A stretch of 64,000 nt of DNA from Caulobacter sp. 32-67-35 (GTDB lineage: Bacteria; Pseudomonadota; Alphaproteobacteria; Caulobacterales; Caulobacteraceae): positions 1 through 64,000 of the forward strand of contig NCEV01000001.1 in NCBI GenBank assembly GCA_002280875.1. The letters are read 5' to 3'. Positions 16,899 through 26,322 of this stretch are shown here, one piece after another (positions within the stretch are counted from its first letter, which is position 1; every line of letters begins with the position of its first letter). A program made the translations under genes and the position numbers. The notes beneath the pieces were generated by a model. It was not told where the DNA came from and searched no databases. It saw nothing but the letters and a program-made list of their open reading frames with translations.

Positions 16899-17485
16899 AG
16901 GGCTTCACCCTGATCGAGATGCTGGTGGCGCTGCTGATCTTTGCGCTCATCACCGCCGCCGGCGTGGCGGTGATGAGCACCACCCTGTCCAATCAGGGCG
17001 CTGTGAGGGTCAAGGTCGAGCGCTATGCCGAACTGCAGCGCACCCGGGCCATCCTGAAAGCCGATCTGTCCCAGGCCGCCTCGCGGCGCACGCGGGGCGA
17101 GGACGGAATGCCGGCGATGACGGCCTTCGCCGGCGGCAGTCCGTGGGGCGTGGGCGGGCCGCTGCTGGCCTTCACGCGCCGGGGCTACGAGAATCCCGAC
17201 GCCGCGCCGCGCGCCTCGATGCAGTATGTTGAATATGCCCTCGTCGAGGGGCGGTTGGAACGACGGGCCAGACCCGCGCTGGACGGCGCCCGTCTGGGGC
17301 CGGCCCAGGTTTTGATGACCAATGTCGACAGCGCCCAGACGGCCTTCCTGTTCAACGGCGCCTGGAGCCCGACCTGGAAGGGCAACCCGCAGACCGACAT
17401 TCCCACCGCCGTTCGGGTGAACCTGCGCCTCACTGATATGGGCGTCATCGACCAGTTGTTCCTGACCTCGGGAGAGGGCCGATGA
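16895..17485 (+). CDS. gspJ: T2SS minor pseudopilin GspJ
   Basis: The protein has 196 residues and starts MKG|FTLIEMLVALLIFALITAAG, an unusually short leader with the peptidase site right after residue 3. The pattern RTRAILKADLSQAASRRTRGEDG and the C-terminal VRVNLRLTDMGVIDQLFL agree with GspJ. It is part of the tip trimer with GspI and GspK. A longer in-frame reading from 16778 is rejected because it buries the prepilin site. It overlaps gspK by 4 bases. Confidence 0.93.
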   Translation: MKGFTLIEMLVALLIFALITAAGVAVMSTTLSNQGAVRVKVERYAELQRTRAILKADLSQAASRRTRGEDGMPAMTAFAGGSPWGVGGPLLAFTRRGYENPDAAPRASMQYVEYALVEGRLERRARPALDGARLGPAQVLMTNVDSAQTAFLFNGAWSPTWKGNPQTDIPTAVRVNLRLTDMGVIDQLFLTSGEGR

Positions 17486-18456
17486 GGCCGGAACGCGAAA
17501 AGGGCGCGGCTCTGCTGACGGTGCTGTTGATGGTCGCGGTGATCGCGGTGATCTCGATCGGCGTGCTGGACGATATCCGCTTTGGCATCCGCCGCACCTT
17601 TAACGCGCGCGTCGTCAACCAGGCCCAGTGGTACGCCCTGGGAACCGAACAACTGGCCCGCGCCCGCATCGGCAGCCTGATGGATCGCGACGCCAGCAAG
17701 ACCACGCTTGAGGGCGGCTGGAACGGTCGGGTGATCGCCTTTCCGATCGAGCAGGGCCGCATGGAGGCGACCCTGACCGACGCCACGGGATGCTTCAACC
17801 TCAACAGCGTGGTGGAGGCCAATCAGGGCGAGCCCTTCCGCCGCCGTGACCTGGGCGTTCGCCAGTTTTCGACCCTGCTGTCGCTGGTCGGCGCGCCGAA
17901 CGAGCGCGAGCTGGCCGAGAACCTGGCCGAATGGATGGACAGCAACGACGTCGGCCGCGCCGAAGCCGAGGATCAGGGCTACGTCAATCTGCCCCAGCCC
18001 TACAGAACCGCCGGCGGGCCGCTGGCCGAGGTCAGCGAACTGCGGGCGGTGCGCGGCTTCACGCCAGCGATCTACGCCGCGCTCCGGCCCTATGTCTGTG
18101 CCCTGCCGACGACCGATCTGTCGCCGATCAATGTCAACACCCTGCCGTCCGAGCGCGCCCTTCTGCTGACCGCCCTGACCGAGGGCAAGGTCGCCCGGGA
18201 AACGGCGCGCGGCGTGCTGGATCGTCGGCCGACCCAGGGCTGGCCCGACGCCCAGGCGTTCTGGGGTGAGCAGGCCTTGCTGACCACGCCGCCCGGCGAT
18301 GTGGTGCGCGAGCAGATCCGCTTTCGCACGCGCTTTTTCGCGCTTAACAGTCAGGTTGTCTTCGCCGACATGCCGATCTTCATGAGCTCACTTTTTGAAA
18401 CCCGTTCGGCCAGCACGGTTACGCTGGTCGCGCGACGCTGGACCTCGGACGAATGA
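17482..18456 (+). CDS. gspK: T2SS tip pseudopilin GspK
   Basis: The protein has 324 residues. The N-terminus EKGAALLTVLLMVAVIAVISI is prepilin-like but lacks the Glu at +5, as is normal for GspK. A large alpha domain insert follows, with the conserved TDATGCFNLNSVV and INVNTLPSERALLLTALTEG (SAM-like fold). It caps the pseudopilus with GspI and GspJ. It overlaps gspJ and gspL by 4 bases, so the whole H-to-N stretch is tightly coupled. Confidence 0.94.
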   Translation: MRPEREKGAALLTVLLMVAVIAVISIGVLDDIRFGIRRTFNARVVNQAQWYALGTEQLARARIGSLMDRDASKTTLEGGWNGRVIAFPIEQGRMEATLTDATGCFNLNSVVEANQGEPFRRRDLGVRQFSTLLSLVGAPNERELAENLAEWMDSNDVGRAEAEDQGYVNLPQPYRTAGGPLAEVSELRAVRGFTPAIYAALRPYVCALPTTDLSPINVNTLPSERALLLTALTEGKVARETARGVLDRRPTQGWPDAQAFWGEQALLTTPPGDVVREQIRFRTRFFALNSQVVFADMPIFMSSLFETRSASTVTLVARRWTSDE

Positions 18457-19538
18457 CCGTGCTGCGCTTGCTGATATTGCCGCCACAAAGCGGCGCCCGG
18501 CTTGAGTTGATCGAGGCCGAAGGGGATGTCGTGTCCCGTCGCCCTGTCGAGATCGACGAGCGGCTGGATGTCGGAGCCGTACTGGTCGCGCCCGGCGCCG
18601 ACACCGTCGCCCGCTGGATGGACCTGCCGGTCGGCAGTCCGGCCCAGGCTCGATCCGCAGCCGCGTTTCGCGTCGAGGACGAGATCGCGCTGGCTGGCGA
18701 GGAGCTGCACATCGCTGTCGGCGGTCTGGACGAGGCGGGACGCACGCTGGTGGTCTGGACGGCCCGCGCCAAGCTTAACGCCTGGCTGGATATGGCCTTG
18801 GCCCACGGCGTCACGCCGGAAGCGGTGATCCCCGACTATCTCCTGCTACCGGAAGATCCGGCCGGGCAGTTGATCGTCGCGCCATTCGGGGAGCGTCTGG
18901 GCCTGCGGGAGCCGGGCAGGGCGTTCAATGTCGAGCCCGAGCTGGCCGCGTTGCTCGCCGCAGATCGGCCGCATCGCTACATTCCCGCGGCGGAGCTTGA
19001 TCCGTGGCTGGCGGCGGGGGCGCGGTCGCCGGCGATCAACCTGCTGCAGGGCCAGTTCGCGATCCGCAGCGGCGCGCCGGCCCGGGGGCGAAAGCGACTG
19101 GCCATCCTGGCGGCCGTCGCCGTGATCTCGCCGCTCATCCTGGTTCTGGCCCAGATCGCCCATGACCAGCTGACCGCGCGCGCGCTCGAGCGGCAGGCCC
19201 GAAGCCTGGCGGTGTCGATGGTCCCGCAGGCGTCGCGCTATGAAGATCCGGCCGCCTTCGCCCTGGCCAGGATCACGGCCGCCCAGGGACGTCAGGGCTT
19301 TGGCGATCTGGCGGCCAGTTATCTGGCCATGGTGCGCTCGGCGCCCGGCGTGACGCTGGACACCCTGGTCTATGGCGACGACGGCGCGATCCGCTCGGCG
19401 ATCGCCTATGCCAACTATTCGGACATGGACCAGCTTCGCAATGCAGCGAAGAAGGCAGGGCTCCAGCTGACCGAGCAGAGCACGGTCACCGAAGGCGCCC
19501 GCATCACCAGCGATCTCATCGTCAGGAGACAGCCATGA
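18453..19538 (+). CDS. gspL: T2SS assembly protein GspL
   Basis: The protein has 361 residues: an actin-like cytoplasmic half that binds GspE in the family, one membrane helix (LAILAAVAVISPLILVLAQI, about residues 212-231) and a ferredoxin-like periplasmic domain (GVTLDTLVYGDDGAIRSAIAYA). It links the ATPase to GspM and the pseudopilus. Sequence conservation in this family is low, so the call leans on gene order and architecture. Confidence 0.9.
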   Translation: MTVLRLLILPPQSGARLELIEAEGDVVSRRPVEIDERLDVGAVLVAPGADTVARWMDLPVGSPAQARSAAAFRVEDEIALAGEELHIAVGGLDEAGRTLVVWTARAKLNAWLDMALAHGVTPEAVIPDYLLLPEDPAGQLIVAPFGERLGLREPGRAFNVEPELAALLAADRPHRYIPAAELDPWLAAGARSPAINLLQGQFAIRSGAPARGRKRLAILAAVAVISPLILVLAQIAHDQLTARALERQARSLAVSMVPQASRYEDPAAFALARITAAQGRQGFGDLAASYLAMVRSAPGVTLDTLVYGDDGAIRSAIAYANYSDMDQLRNAAKKAGLQLTEQSTVTEGARITSDLIVRRQP

Positions 19539-20014
19539 TCGAGCGGATCGACGCCGCAAGGCAATGGTGGCTGTCGCGTTCTGACCGGGAGCGGGCGCTG
19601 CTGGCCGTCATGCTGGTCGCCGTGCTTGGCGTCGTGGGGTGGTATGGCGTCATCTCGCCCCTGCGCAGCGCCGCTGAGGATAGCCAGCAGCGGGTCGAGA
19701 CGGCGGCCCGAAAGCTGGCGAGCCTGAAGGCGGCCTCGCGGGAGAACGCGCCTCAGCCGGGCCAGAGCGCCGCAGCGCCCCAGGTTCTGGTCGAGGCCAG
19801 CGCGATCAAGGCCGGCGTGCCGATCGCGCGGCGGCGGCAGGACGCCAACGGCCAGTTCACGATCTGGATCACGGCGATCGACGCGCGGACCCTGCTGCCC
19901 TGGGTGGCGGCGGTTGAGCGGGAGGGCGGCGTCACGGTGGCCGACTTCACCGCCTCGCGGCTGGACGGCGGCGTCATTGAGGCCGAAATCACCTTTGCCG
20001 GGGCCGCGCGATGA
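19535..20014 (+). CDS. gspM: T2SS assembly protein GspM
   Basis: This 159-residue protein has a short cytoplasmic N-terminus with WWLSRSDRERALLAVML, a typical GspM start, one membrane helix (about residues 20-38) and a periplasmic ferredoxin-like domain ending FTASRLDGGVIEAEITFAG. It pairs with GspL in the inner-membrane platform. It overlaps both neighbours by 4 bases. Confidence 0.9.
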   Translation: MIERIDAARQWWLSRSDRERALLAVMLVAVLGVVGWYGVISPLRSAAEDSQQRVETAARKLASLKAASRENAPQPGQSAAAPQVLVEASAIKAGVPIARRRQDANGQFTIWITAIDARTLLPWVAAVEREGGVTVADFTASRLDGGVIEAEITFAGAAR

Positions 20015-20715
20015 GCAACCGAGCTTTTGTCGCGATCCTGATCGCGGCCCTGGTGCTGATGACCGTGATCCTGGCCCCGGTTGGGCTGTTGACGGGCGCC
20101 ATGGCGGGCTCAAGCCGTGTTGGCATGACCAGCGCCAGCGGCACGGTGTGGGCTGGGCGCCTGAATGACGTGGCCATCGCGGGCAATCCGGTCGGAGACC
20201 TGAAGGTGGGCCTCTCGCCCTTTTCTCTTGCAACGGGCCAGATGCGGCTGAGCCTGCGGCGGACGCCACTGGCTGACGCGCGGGTGGTGCTGCTGAAGGG
20301 CGGGCGGGCCACGGGGGTTGAGGGGCTGAACCTGCGGACGCCGATCGACCTGACGGCGGCGGGACTGCCCCTCTCGGGCGTGGTGGGTTTCACGGACGTC
20401 GCTGGCGTGTTCCGCGAGGAGCGATGCCTCCGGGCCAAAGGGCGCGTTCAGCTCATTCTGGCGGGGGATAGCCCCCTCCGCGGCGCCGTGCTCAGCGGCG
20501 AGCCAGTCTGTCGCAGCGGCGTCTGGAGCGCGACCCTGGTCGGGCCCGCCGCAGACGGCAAGGCGACGCTGGCGATCCGGATTGACGGCAAGGGCCGCTA
20601 CCAGTTGGAAATCATGGTCGCGACGGTCAATGAAGTCATGATCCAGGGTCTGCTGGGTTCGGGATTCCTGCGGGATGCGGTCGGCGCGCGACGCACTGTG
20701 GAAGGGCGCCTGTAG
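20011..20715 (+). CDS. gspN: T2SS protein GspN
   Basis: The 234-residue protein has an N-terminal signal anchor (FVAILIAALVLMTVILAPVGLL) and a periplasmic beta domain with SASGTVWAGRLNDVAIAGNPVGDL, the characteristic GspN opening. GspN is present in only some T2SS operons and is often dispensable; its exact role is unclear. It is the last gene of the plus-strand operon and converges on gspO, with 6 bases between the stops. Confidence 0.85.
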   Translation: MSNRAFVAILIAALVLMTVILAPVGLLTGAMAGSSRVGMTSASGTVWAGRLNDVAIAGNPVGDLKVGLSPFSLATGQMRLSLRRTPLADARVVLLKGGRATGVEGLNLRTPIDLTAAGLPLSGVVGFTDVAGVFREERCLRAKGRVQLILAGDSPLRGAVLSGEPVCRSGVWSATLVGPAADGKATLAIRIDGKGRYQLEIMVATVNEVMIQGLLGSGFLRDAVGARRTVEGRL

Positions 20716-20721
20716 GGCGCG

Positions 20722-21495
20722 TCAGGCCAGGCCGTCACGGATCAGCACATGCAGCGGACCCCATAGCCAGGTCAGCCAGGCGCCGATGGCCAGAAACGCG
20801 CCGAACGGCAATTCCTGACCTGGCGCCAGGCGACGGCGCACGATCGCCTTTGAGGCGGCGACGCTGAGGCCGGCGACGCACGCCCAGATCAGCACCGAGG
20901 GCAGGCCCTGCCATCCCACCCAGGCCCCGATGGCCCCCAGAAGCCGGGGATCGCCGCCGCCCATGCCGTCAAACCCCCGGACTCTCTTGTAGAGCCAGGC
21001 GATCGCCGCCAGCCCGCAAAAGCCTGCCGCCGCGCCCAGCAGCGGTGTCCAGGGGGAGGCATTGGCGAACCCGACCGTCAGGAGGGCCCCCACCAGGCCC
21101 AGCGGCAGGGTTAGCCTGTCGGGCAGCCACAGGTGCTCGGCGTCAATGATCGCGATCAGCAGCAGGCCCCACCCCAGGATCGCCGTCACCGGAACCATCA
21201 CGCCGGTCTGGGTGAGCGCGCTCCAGAGGGCTATGAGAAGGCAGCCGCCCTCCAGCAGGAGATAGCGGGGCGGGATCGCGGCATGGCAGGTTCTGCAGCG
21301 TCCCCTCAGAACCAGAAAGCTGAGCAGGGGGATCAGGTCGACAACGCCGAGGGTGCGACCGCAAGCGTCGCACGCCGAACGCGACAACGCCCAGGGACGA
21401 CCCGCCGGCAGGCGCAGCGTCAGCAGGCCGATGAAGCTGCCGATGAAAGGCGCGAAAATCAGGGTCGAAACGGCCCAGAGGTGGTCGATGGTCAA
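20722..21495 (-). CDS. gspO: Prepilin peptidase GspO (A24 family)
   Basis: This is a polytopic 257-residue protein. The zinc-binding tetracysteine motif CDAC...CRTC is present near the N-terminus. The two catalytic aspartates are in IIDAEHLWLPD and GGGDPRLLG. It cleaves and N-methylates the pseudopilins GspG-K at the inner membrane. The frame is open to 21627, but the upstream 44 residues are Arg/Pro-rich and unlike the family. TTG at 21495 (Leu-Thr-Ile-Asp-His) gives the usual length and is the likely start; confidence in the exact start is moderate. Confidence 0.9.
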   Translation of the reverse strand: MTIDHLWAVSTLIFAPFIGSFIGLLTLRLPAGRPWALSRSACDACGRTLGVVDLIPLLSFLVLRGRCRTCHAAIPPRYLLLEGGCLLIALWSALTQTGVMVPVTAILGWGLLLIAIIDAEHLWLPDRLTLPLGLVGALLTVGFANASPWTPLLGAAAGFCGLAAIAWLYKRVRGFDGMGGGDPRLLGAIGAWVGWQGLPSVLIWACVAGLSVAASKAIVRRRLAPGQELPFGAFLAIGAWLTWLWGPLHVLIRDGLA

Positions 21496-21617
21496 GCCTG
21501 TAGTCCCAAATCCGCCGGCAAGCCTTGGCCGAAAGCCGCGTGGACCGCAATCACTCAGGCGGCTCTGCGGCCATTTTCGTGGCAGCATCGACGGCGCGCC
21601 CCGCCGCGCTCCGGACG

Positions 21618-21640
21618 ACGACGTCAAACCGTCATCGGGT
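21618..21640 (+). promoter_or_regulatory. Weak Pho-like repeat before the phospholipase gene
   Basis: CGTCAAACCGTCATC (21622-21636) shares the core CGTCAAACYGTCRYM with the elpS (6024) and gspC (10409) sites. The downstream half-site CCGTCAT fits the Pho consensus at 6 of 7 bases; the upstream half fits poorly. It lies about 40 bases before the start of the exported phospholipase. Confidence 0.42.
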
Positions 21641-21674
21641 CGGGCTAGTCGGACCGTGACCCTTGGAGGATCCC

Positions 21675-22775
21675 ATGCTGAGTTTCGTCGCCGCGCTCCT
21701 GATGGCCGCCAGTCCCGCCGCCGACCCGCGCATGAACGATCTGACGGCGGTGGGCACGCACAACAGCTACAAGCTGGGTGTTCCGCCCGAAGAGATGGCG
21801 ATCATGGTCGCCGCACGCGGCCAGCCGGTTCTGGGACTGGACTATGCTCACCGTCCTCTGGCCGAGCAGTTGGACGCCGGCGCCCGGCAACTGGAGCTGG
21901 ACGTCGTCGCCGACCCACTGGGCGGTCGCTACGCCAAGCCGCTGACCGCCCTCGGTGCGGGTGCGGTCCTGGCTCCGGACCAGACCGCAGCCCTCTCCAG
22001 GCCTGGCTTCAAGACCCTGCACGTGCCCGACGTCGATTTCCGCACCTCGTGCCTGACCTTCATCACCTGCCTGACCCAGGTGAAGGCCTGGTCAAAAGCC
22101 CATCCCGAACATGTGCCGATCCTGATCCTGATCAATGCCAAGGAGGGGCCGGCCAGCCTGCCGGGCGGCGTCACGCCCCTGGCCTTTGACGAGGCGCTCT
22201 TCGACGCCCTGGACGCCGAGATCCGGACGGTGTTCGTAGACAGCGAACTGGTCACCCCTGACCAGGTGCGCGGCAAGCGCGCGACCCTGCGCGAGGCGGT
22301 GCTGGCCGACGGCTGGCCCAGGCTATCGTCGTCGCGCGGCAAGGTGTTTTTCGCCCTTGATGAAAGTCCCGAGAAGGTCGCCCTCTATCGCGGCGCGCGG
22401 CGCTCGCTGGAGGGGCGGGCGATGTTCGTCAATACCGACGAGGCCTCACCGGATGCGGCCTATCTGACCCTCAACGATCCGGTCGCGCAGAAGGACCGTA
22501 TCGCCGCCGCCGTGAAGGCCGGTTTCATGGTGCGCACCCGGGCGGACGCCGACACCTGGGCGGCGCGGGCCAATGACGTCCGCCAGCGGAACGCCGCACT
22601 GGCGAGCGGCGCGCAGTATGTCTCGACCGACTACATGTGGCCGGATGCGCGGTTTGAGGGCGGCTATACGGTGCGGCTACCCGGCAGCGACGCCGCGATC
22701 TGCAACCCCGTCCGCGCCGCCGAGCTGTGCAACGGGGCGGCGCTCGAGCGTGTGGCAGGGCCGACGCCCGACTGA
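21675..22775 (+). CDS. Exported Ca2+-dependent PI-PLC-like phosphodiesterase
   Basis: The protein has 366 residues with a signal peptide (MLSFVAALLMAASPA). The TIM-barrel active-site pattern AVGTHNSYK (His29), QLELDVVADP and KTLHVPDVDFRTSC (second His) corresponds to calcium-dependent phosphoinositide phospholipase C. Four Cys in the mature protein suggest disulfides and export. GGAGGA at 21665-21670 precedes the ATG at 21675. It sits right beside the T2SS cluster, so it is a candidate T2SS substrate and a phosphate scavenger acting on phospholipids or inositol phosphates. The role of the enzyme in this organism is inferred. Confidence 0.8.
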   Translation: MLSFVAALLMAASPAADPRMNDLTAVGTHNSYKLGVPPEEMAIMVAARGQPVLGLDYAHRPLAEQLDAGARQLELDVVADPLGGRYAKPLTALGAGAVLAPDQTAALSRPGFKTLHVPDVDFRTSCLTFITCLTQVKAWSKAHPEHVPILILINAKEGPASLPGGVTPLAFDEALFDALDAEIRTVFVDSELVTPDQVRGKRATLREAVLADGWPRLSSSRGKVFFALDESPEKVALYRGARRSLEGRAMFVNTDEASPDAAYLTLNDPVAQKDRIAAAVKAGFMVRTRADADTWAARANDVRQRNAALASGAQYVSTDYMWPDARFEGGYTVRLPGSDAAICNPVRAAELCNGAALERVAGPTPD

Positions 22776-23238
22776 CCTTCCCGTGGCAGAAGCTTCGAGC
22801 ATTCCGTCGGCTCGCACATAAGAGTGGTCTCGCCTATATAGGCCGCTCGCGCGAACCCTTGCGCCAACCCGTCGAAGGTAGTGTGCAGCCTGCGCTCGTC
22901 CTTCAAGCCATGCTCTGACCCTACGGAAAATGACGCAATTCCAACCGCATAGATTTTCCGTAGCGCCGATGATGGATTGGTCTGAAGTCGCATAAAAATC
23001 AATAAGTTATGATGGTTTGTGTGCAGATTGTGCACACGCGAGTTCGCGTTCTCTTCTGTTTTCGTTCGTGCGACGAGGCGCGCTGCAATCCGCCGTGGCG
23101 GTAAGTTTGACGCCGGAGCAGGAAAGGTGCAGAGGGCGTTCGCCAGGGCTCTTCGATTTCGCCCGCCTGCGAGACAGGTCGAGTGTCAGTTTTTGGCGCA
23201 CAGGAGGTCGGGTTACTCCGGGCTCGGAGCAGTCCGAC
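22776..23238. other. 463-base gene-free stretch with three palindromes
   Basis: No supported gene is seen between the phospholipase and pccR stop codons. Three dyads stand out: GCCTATATAGGC at 22832-22843; CTACGGAAAAT at 22921-22931 with its exact complement at 22953-22963 (21-base spacer); and GTGTGCA at 23019-23025 with TGCACAC at 23031-23037. The part 22920-23030 is distinctly AT-richer than the surroundings. The second dyad could be a terminator for pccR read-through, a small-RNA structure or an operator. Confidence 0.5.
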
Positions 23239-24651
23239 CTAGCGGTCCAGAAAGAAGGGCACCCAGCGCCGTTCGTTCTCAAGCACCTCGAACGGTCGAT
23301 CGACGGGGGGAAAGGCCCGCTGGGAGCAATCATCGCGCTCGCAGATTCGGCAACTGACCCCGATCGGGGCTGACGGCCCGGCCAAGTCCAGTCCCTGAGC
23401 GTAGACCAGGCTGTCGGCATATTCGACCTCGCAGCCCAGCCCCAGGGCGTAGCGACGGCCAGGCCGCAGATAGTCGCCTGACGGCTTCACCAGTCCGCGC
23501 GCGATGCTGACATAGCGCACTCCGTCGGGCATCTCGGCCAACTGGACCAGCCATTGATCAGGCCGCGCGAAGGCGTCGTGGACATTCCACAGCGGACAGG
23601 TCCCGCCGAACCGCGCGAACTGCAGCCGGGTGGCGCTGTGGCGCTTGGTGATGTTGCCCGCCTGGTCGACCCGCACGAAATAGAATGGCACGCCCCGCGC
23701 GCCGGGCCGCTGCAGGGTGCTCAGCCGATGAAACACTTGCTCCAGGCTGGTCTGGAATGTCTGCGCCAGTTGCTCGGTGTCATGCCGCGCCGCGCGCGCC
23801 GCCTCGCGGAAGCGGTCATAGGGCAAGAGCAGCGCGCCGGCCGCGTAGTTCAGCAGGGCTGTACGACAGACCTTGGCCGCCCCTTCGCTGCGGAACCCCG
23901 CCGCCGTCAACTCGCCCTCGACGGTGTCGGATAGCGCGGCGGCCACGATCTGGTAGGCCATCTGGAAGCTTCGTGTGGCCGCGGCCAGGGCCGCGCCCAG
24001 GGTCAGCAGGCCGGCGGCCGGATCGAACCGGCGCAGCAGGTCCGGCTCGGCCGATCGCACCACTCGGATACCCAGTCCGTCCCTGAGCTGGCGCTCCAGC
24101 ACCGTCTCGGTCGCTTCGGCTCCGTCCAAGCCGAGCTCGGCGGCCAGGGCTTCGGACGCCATGTCCAGGCTGTGGATGTAGTTGTTCTTGTAGTGAAAGA
24201 AGTCGCGTACCTCTTCGTAGGGCAGAAGTGCGCTGGCCGCGCCGCGTTCGTCCAGCGACACAGCCTCATCGGTGGTCTTTAGCCGCTCGTCCAGCCGGCG
24301 ATACGCGTGGTGGAGGGCCAGATAGGCCTTGGCGAGGTTGGGCGTGTTGGCCACCGCCGACTTCAGTTCGGAGAGACTGGGGGTCTCGCCGTCCTGGATT
24401 GGATCAGCGGTCGCTTCGCGCAGGTCGGCGATCAGCCTCTGGTCGTCGGCGGCGTCCAACGAGGCGGCGTCGACTTCGAACACCCGCATCACGTCCATCA
24501 GCACCCTTGCCGTCACCGGCCGCTGGTTGGCCTCGATCTGCGACAGATAGCTGGCCGAGACGCCCAGGCGCGCGGCGCACGGCTCCAGCTTCCAACCCTT
24601 GGCCTGACGCAGGAGGCGGACCTTCGGGCCGATGAACAGCTTGTCGCGCAC
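23239..24651 (-). CDS. pccR: ScfR/PccR-type short-chain acyl-CoA-responsive regulator
   Basis: The protein has 470 residues from the GTG at 24651. An XRE helix-turn-helix ([19 protein letters not shown]) is followed by an IrrE-like middle part ([23 protein letters not shown]) and the C-terminal Cys motif [16 protein letters not shown], the layout of short-chain fatty-acyl-CoA regulators (RamB, PrpR, MccR, PccR). In Rhodobacter, PccR activates propionyl-CoA carboxylase genes, and here the gene is divergent from pccB. The frame is open to an ATG at 24741, but that start would leave 48 bases between the divergent genes and bury the operator-like repeats at 24654-24677. The GTG start gives the usual family length. 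Confidence 0.85.
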   Translation of the reverse strand: MRDKLFIGPKVRLLRQAKGWKLEPCAARLGVSASYLSQIEANQRPVTARVLMDVMRVFEVDAASLDAADDQRLIADLREATADPIQDGETPSLSELKSAVANTPNLAKAYLALHHAYRRLDERLKTTDEAVSLDERGAASALLPYEEVRDFFHYKNNYIHSLDMASEALAAELGLDGAEATETVLERQLRDGLGIRVVRSAEPDLLRRFDPAAGLLTLGAALAAATRSFQMAYQIVAAALSDTVEGELTAAGFRSEGAAKVCRTALLNYAAGALLLPYDRFREAARAARHDTEQLAQTFQTSLEQVFHRLSTLQRPGARGVPFYFVRVDQAGNITKRHSATRLQFARFGGTCPLWNVHDAFARPDQWLVQLAEMPDGVRYVSIARGLVKPSGDYLRPGRRYALGLGCEVEYADSLVYAQGLDLAGPSAPIGVSCRICERDDCSQRAFPPVDRPFEVLENERRWVPFFLDR

Positions 24652-24653
24652 GG

Positions 24654-24677
24654 CTTTACAACTTTGCAGTTTTACAG
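24654..24677. promoter_or_regulatory. Candidate PccR operator
   Basis: Three 8-base direct repeats, CTTTACAA, CTTTGCAG and TTTTACAG, stand head to tail. The centre AACTTTGCAGTT is close to the RamB binding motif AACTTTGCAAA known from Corynebacterium. The site lies between the GTG of pccR and the start of pccB, the expected place for control of the divergent pair. Confidence 0.55.
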
Positions 24678-24789
24678 ATTTAGCCGTCGCAACCCCGCTT
24701 GGCGGCTCGATTTTGCGCATGTTTTTCTTGCGATCAAGCACAATCGGCAGCTTTTGAGGTTCCTACTTTCTTTCACAAGAGCGCATTCC

Positions 24790-26322
24790 GTGCAGCACAT
24801 TCTCGAGGAACTGGATCGTCGTCGCGAGCAGGCGCGCGCGGGTGGCGGCGAGAAGCGGGTCGCGTCGCAGCACGCCAAGGGCAAGCTGACGGCCCGCGAG
24901 CGCATCGACCTGCTGCTGGACGAGGATTCCTTCGAAGAGTTCGACATGTTCGTCGAGCATCGCAGCGCCGACTTCGGCATGCAGGACCAGAAGATCCCCG
25001 GCGACGGCGTGGTCACCGGCTGGGGCACGATCAACGGCAAGGTCGTCTACGTCTTCTCCAAGGATTTCACGGTGTTCGGCGGCTCTCTTTCGGGCGCCCA
25101 CGCGGCCAAGATCGTCAAGGTCCAGCGCCAGGCCATGAAGGTCGGCGCGCCGATCATCGGTCTGTTCGACGCGGGCGGCGCGCGCATCCAGGAGGGCGTC
25201 GACAGCCTGGCCGGCTATGCCGACATCTTCCTCGAAAACGTCATGGCCTCGGGCGTGGTGCCGCAGATCAGCGTGATCATGGGCCCCTGCGCCGGCGGCG
25301 ACGTCTATTCGCCGGCCATGACCGACTTCATCTTCATGGTGAAGGACACCAGCTACATGTTCGTGACCGGTCCCGACGTGGTTAAGACCGTCACCAACGA
25401 GGTGGTCACCGCCGAGGAACTGGGCGGGGCCCGGGTGCATGCGGCCAAGTCGGGCGTGGCCGAAGGCGCGTTCGAGAACGACCTGGAGGCCATGACCCAG
25501 GTGCGCCGCCTGGTCGACTTCCTGCCCTCGTCCAACCGCGAGCCGGCGCCGGAGCGCGCCAGCTTCGATGAAGCCTATCGCGAGGAAGCCAGCCTCGACA
25601 CCCTGATCCCCAGCGATCCGGGCAAGCCCTACGACATGAAGGAACTGATCGCGAAGATCGTCGACGAGGCCGACTTCTTCGAGATCAGCAGCGACTGGGC
25701 CAAGAACATCATCTGCGGCTTTGCCCGCATGGACGGGGAAAGCGTCGGCATCGTCGCCAACCAGCCCCAGGTGCTGGCCGGCGTGCTCGACATCGACTCA
25801 TCGCGCAAGGCCGCGCGCTTCGTGCGGTTCTGCGACGCCTTCAACATCCCGATCATCACGCTCGTGGACGTGCCGGGCTTCATGCCGGGCACCAAGCAGG
25901 AGTATGGCGGCCTGATCAAGCACGGCGCCAAGCTGCTGTTTGCCTATGCCGAGGCCACGGTTCCGAAGATCACGGTGATCACCCGCAAGGCCTATGGCGG
26001 GGCCTATGACGTGATGAGCTCCAAGCACCTGCGCGGCGACCTCAACTATGCCTGGCCGACCGCCGAGATCGCGGTGATGGGCGCCAAGGGGGCCGTCGAG
26101 ATCATCTTCCGCGCCGAGGCCAAGGACCCCGTCGCCCTGGCCGCCCGCGAGGCCGAATACAAGGCCGCCTTCGCCAACCCGTTCGTGGCCGCCTCGCGCG
26201 GTTACATCGACGACGTGATCATGCCGCACGGCACCCGCCGCCGGATCGTGCGGGGGCTCAAGTCCCTCAAGGGCAAGGAACTCTCCAACCCGTGGAAGAA
26301 GCACGACAACATCCCGCTATGA
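24790..26322 (+). CDS. pccB: Propionyl-CoA carboxylase beta (carboxyltransferase) subunit
   Basis: This 510-residue protein has the N- and C-terminal crotonase-like carboxyltransferase halves. Visible signatures include [22 protein letters not shown], the oxyanion [12 protein letters not shown], and [15 protein letters not shown] with [11 protein letters not shown] in the second half. It transfers CO2 from carboxybiotin to propionyl-CoA, giving methylmalonyl-CoA. The GTG at 24790 (Met-Gln-His-Ile-Leu-Glu-Glu) is the family start; the frame is open far upstream only by chance. pccA follows after one small gene, so this is a pccB-X-pccA operon. Confidence 0.95.
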   Translation: MQHILEELDRRREQARAGGGEKRVASQHAKGKLTARERIDLLLDEDSFEEFDMFVEHRSADFGMQDQKIPGDGVVTGWGTINGKVVYVFSKDFTVFGGSLSGAHAAKIVKVQRQAMKVGAPIIGLFDAGGARIQEGVDSLAGYADIFLENVMASGVVPQISVIMGPCAGGDVYSPAMTDFIFMVKDTSYMFVTGPDVVKTVTNEVVTAEELGGARVHAAKSGVAEGAFENDLEAMTQVRRLVDFLPSSNREPAPERASFDEAYREEASLDTLIPSDPGKPYDMKELIAKIVDEADFFEISSDWAKNIICGFARMDGESVGIVANQPQVLAGVLDIDSSRKAARFVRFCDAFNIPIITLVDVPGFMPGTKQEYGGLIKHGAKLLFAYAEATVPKITVITRKAYGGAYDVMSSKHLRGDLNYAWPTAEIAVMGAKGAVEIIFRAEAKDPVALAAREAEYKAAFANPFVAASRGYIDDVIMPHGTRRRIVRGLKSLKGKELSNPWKKHDNIPL

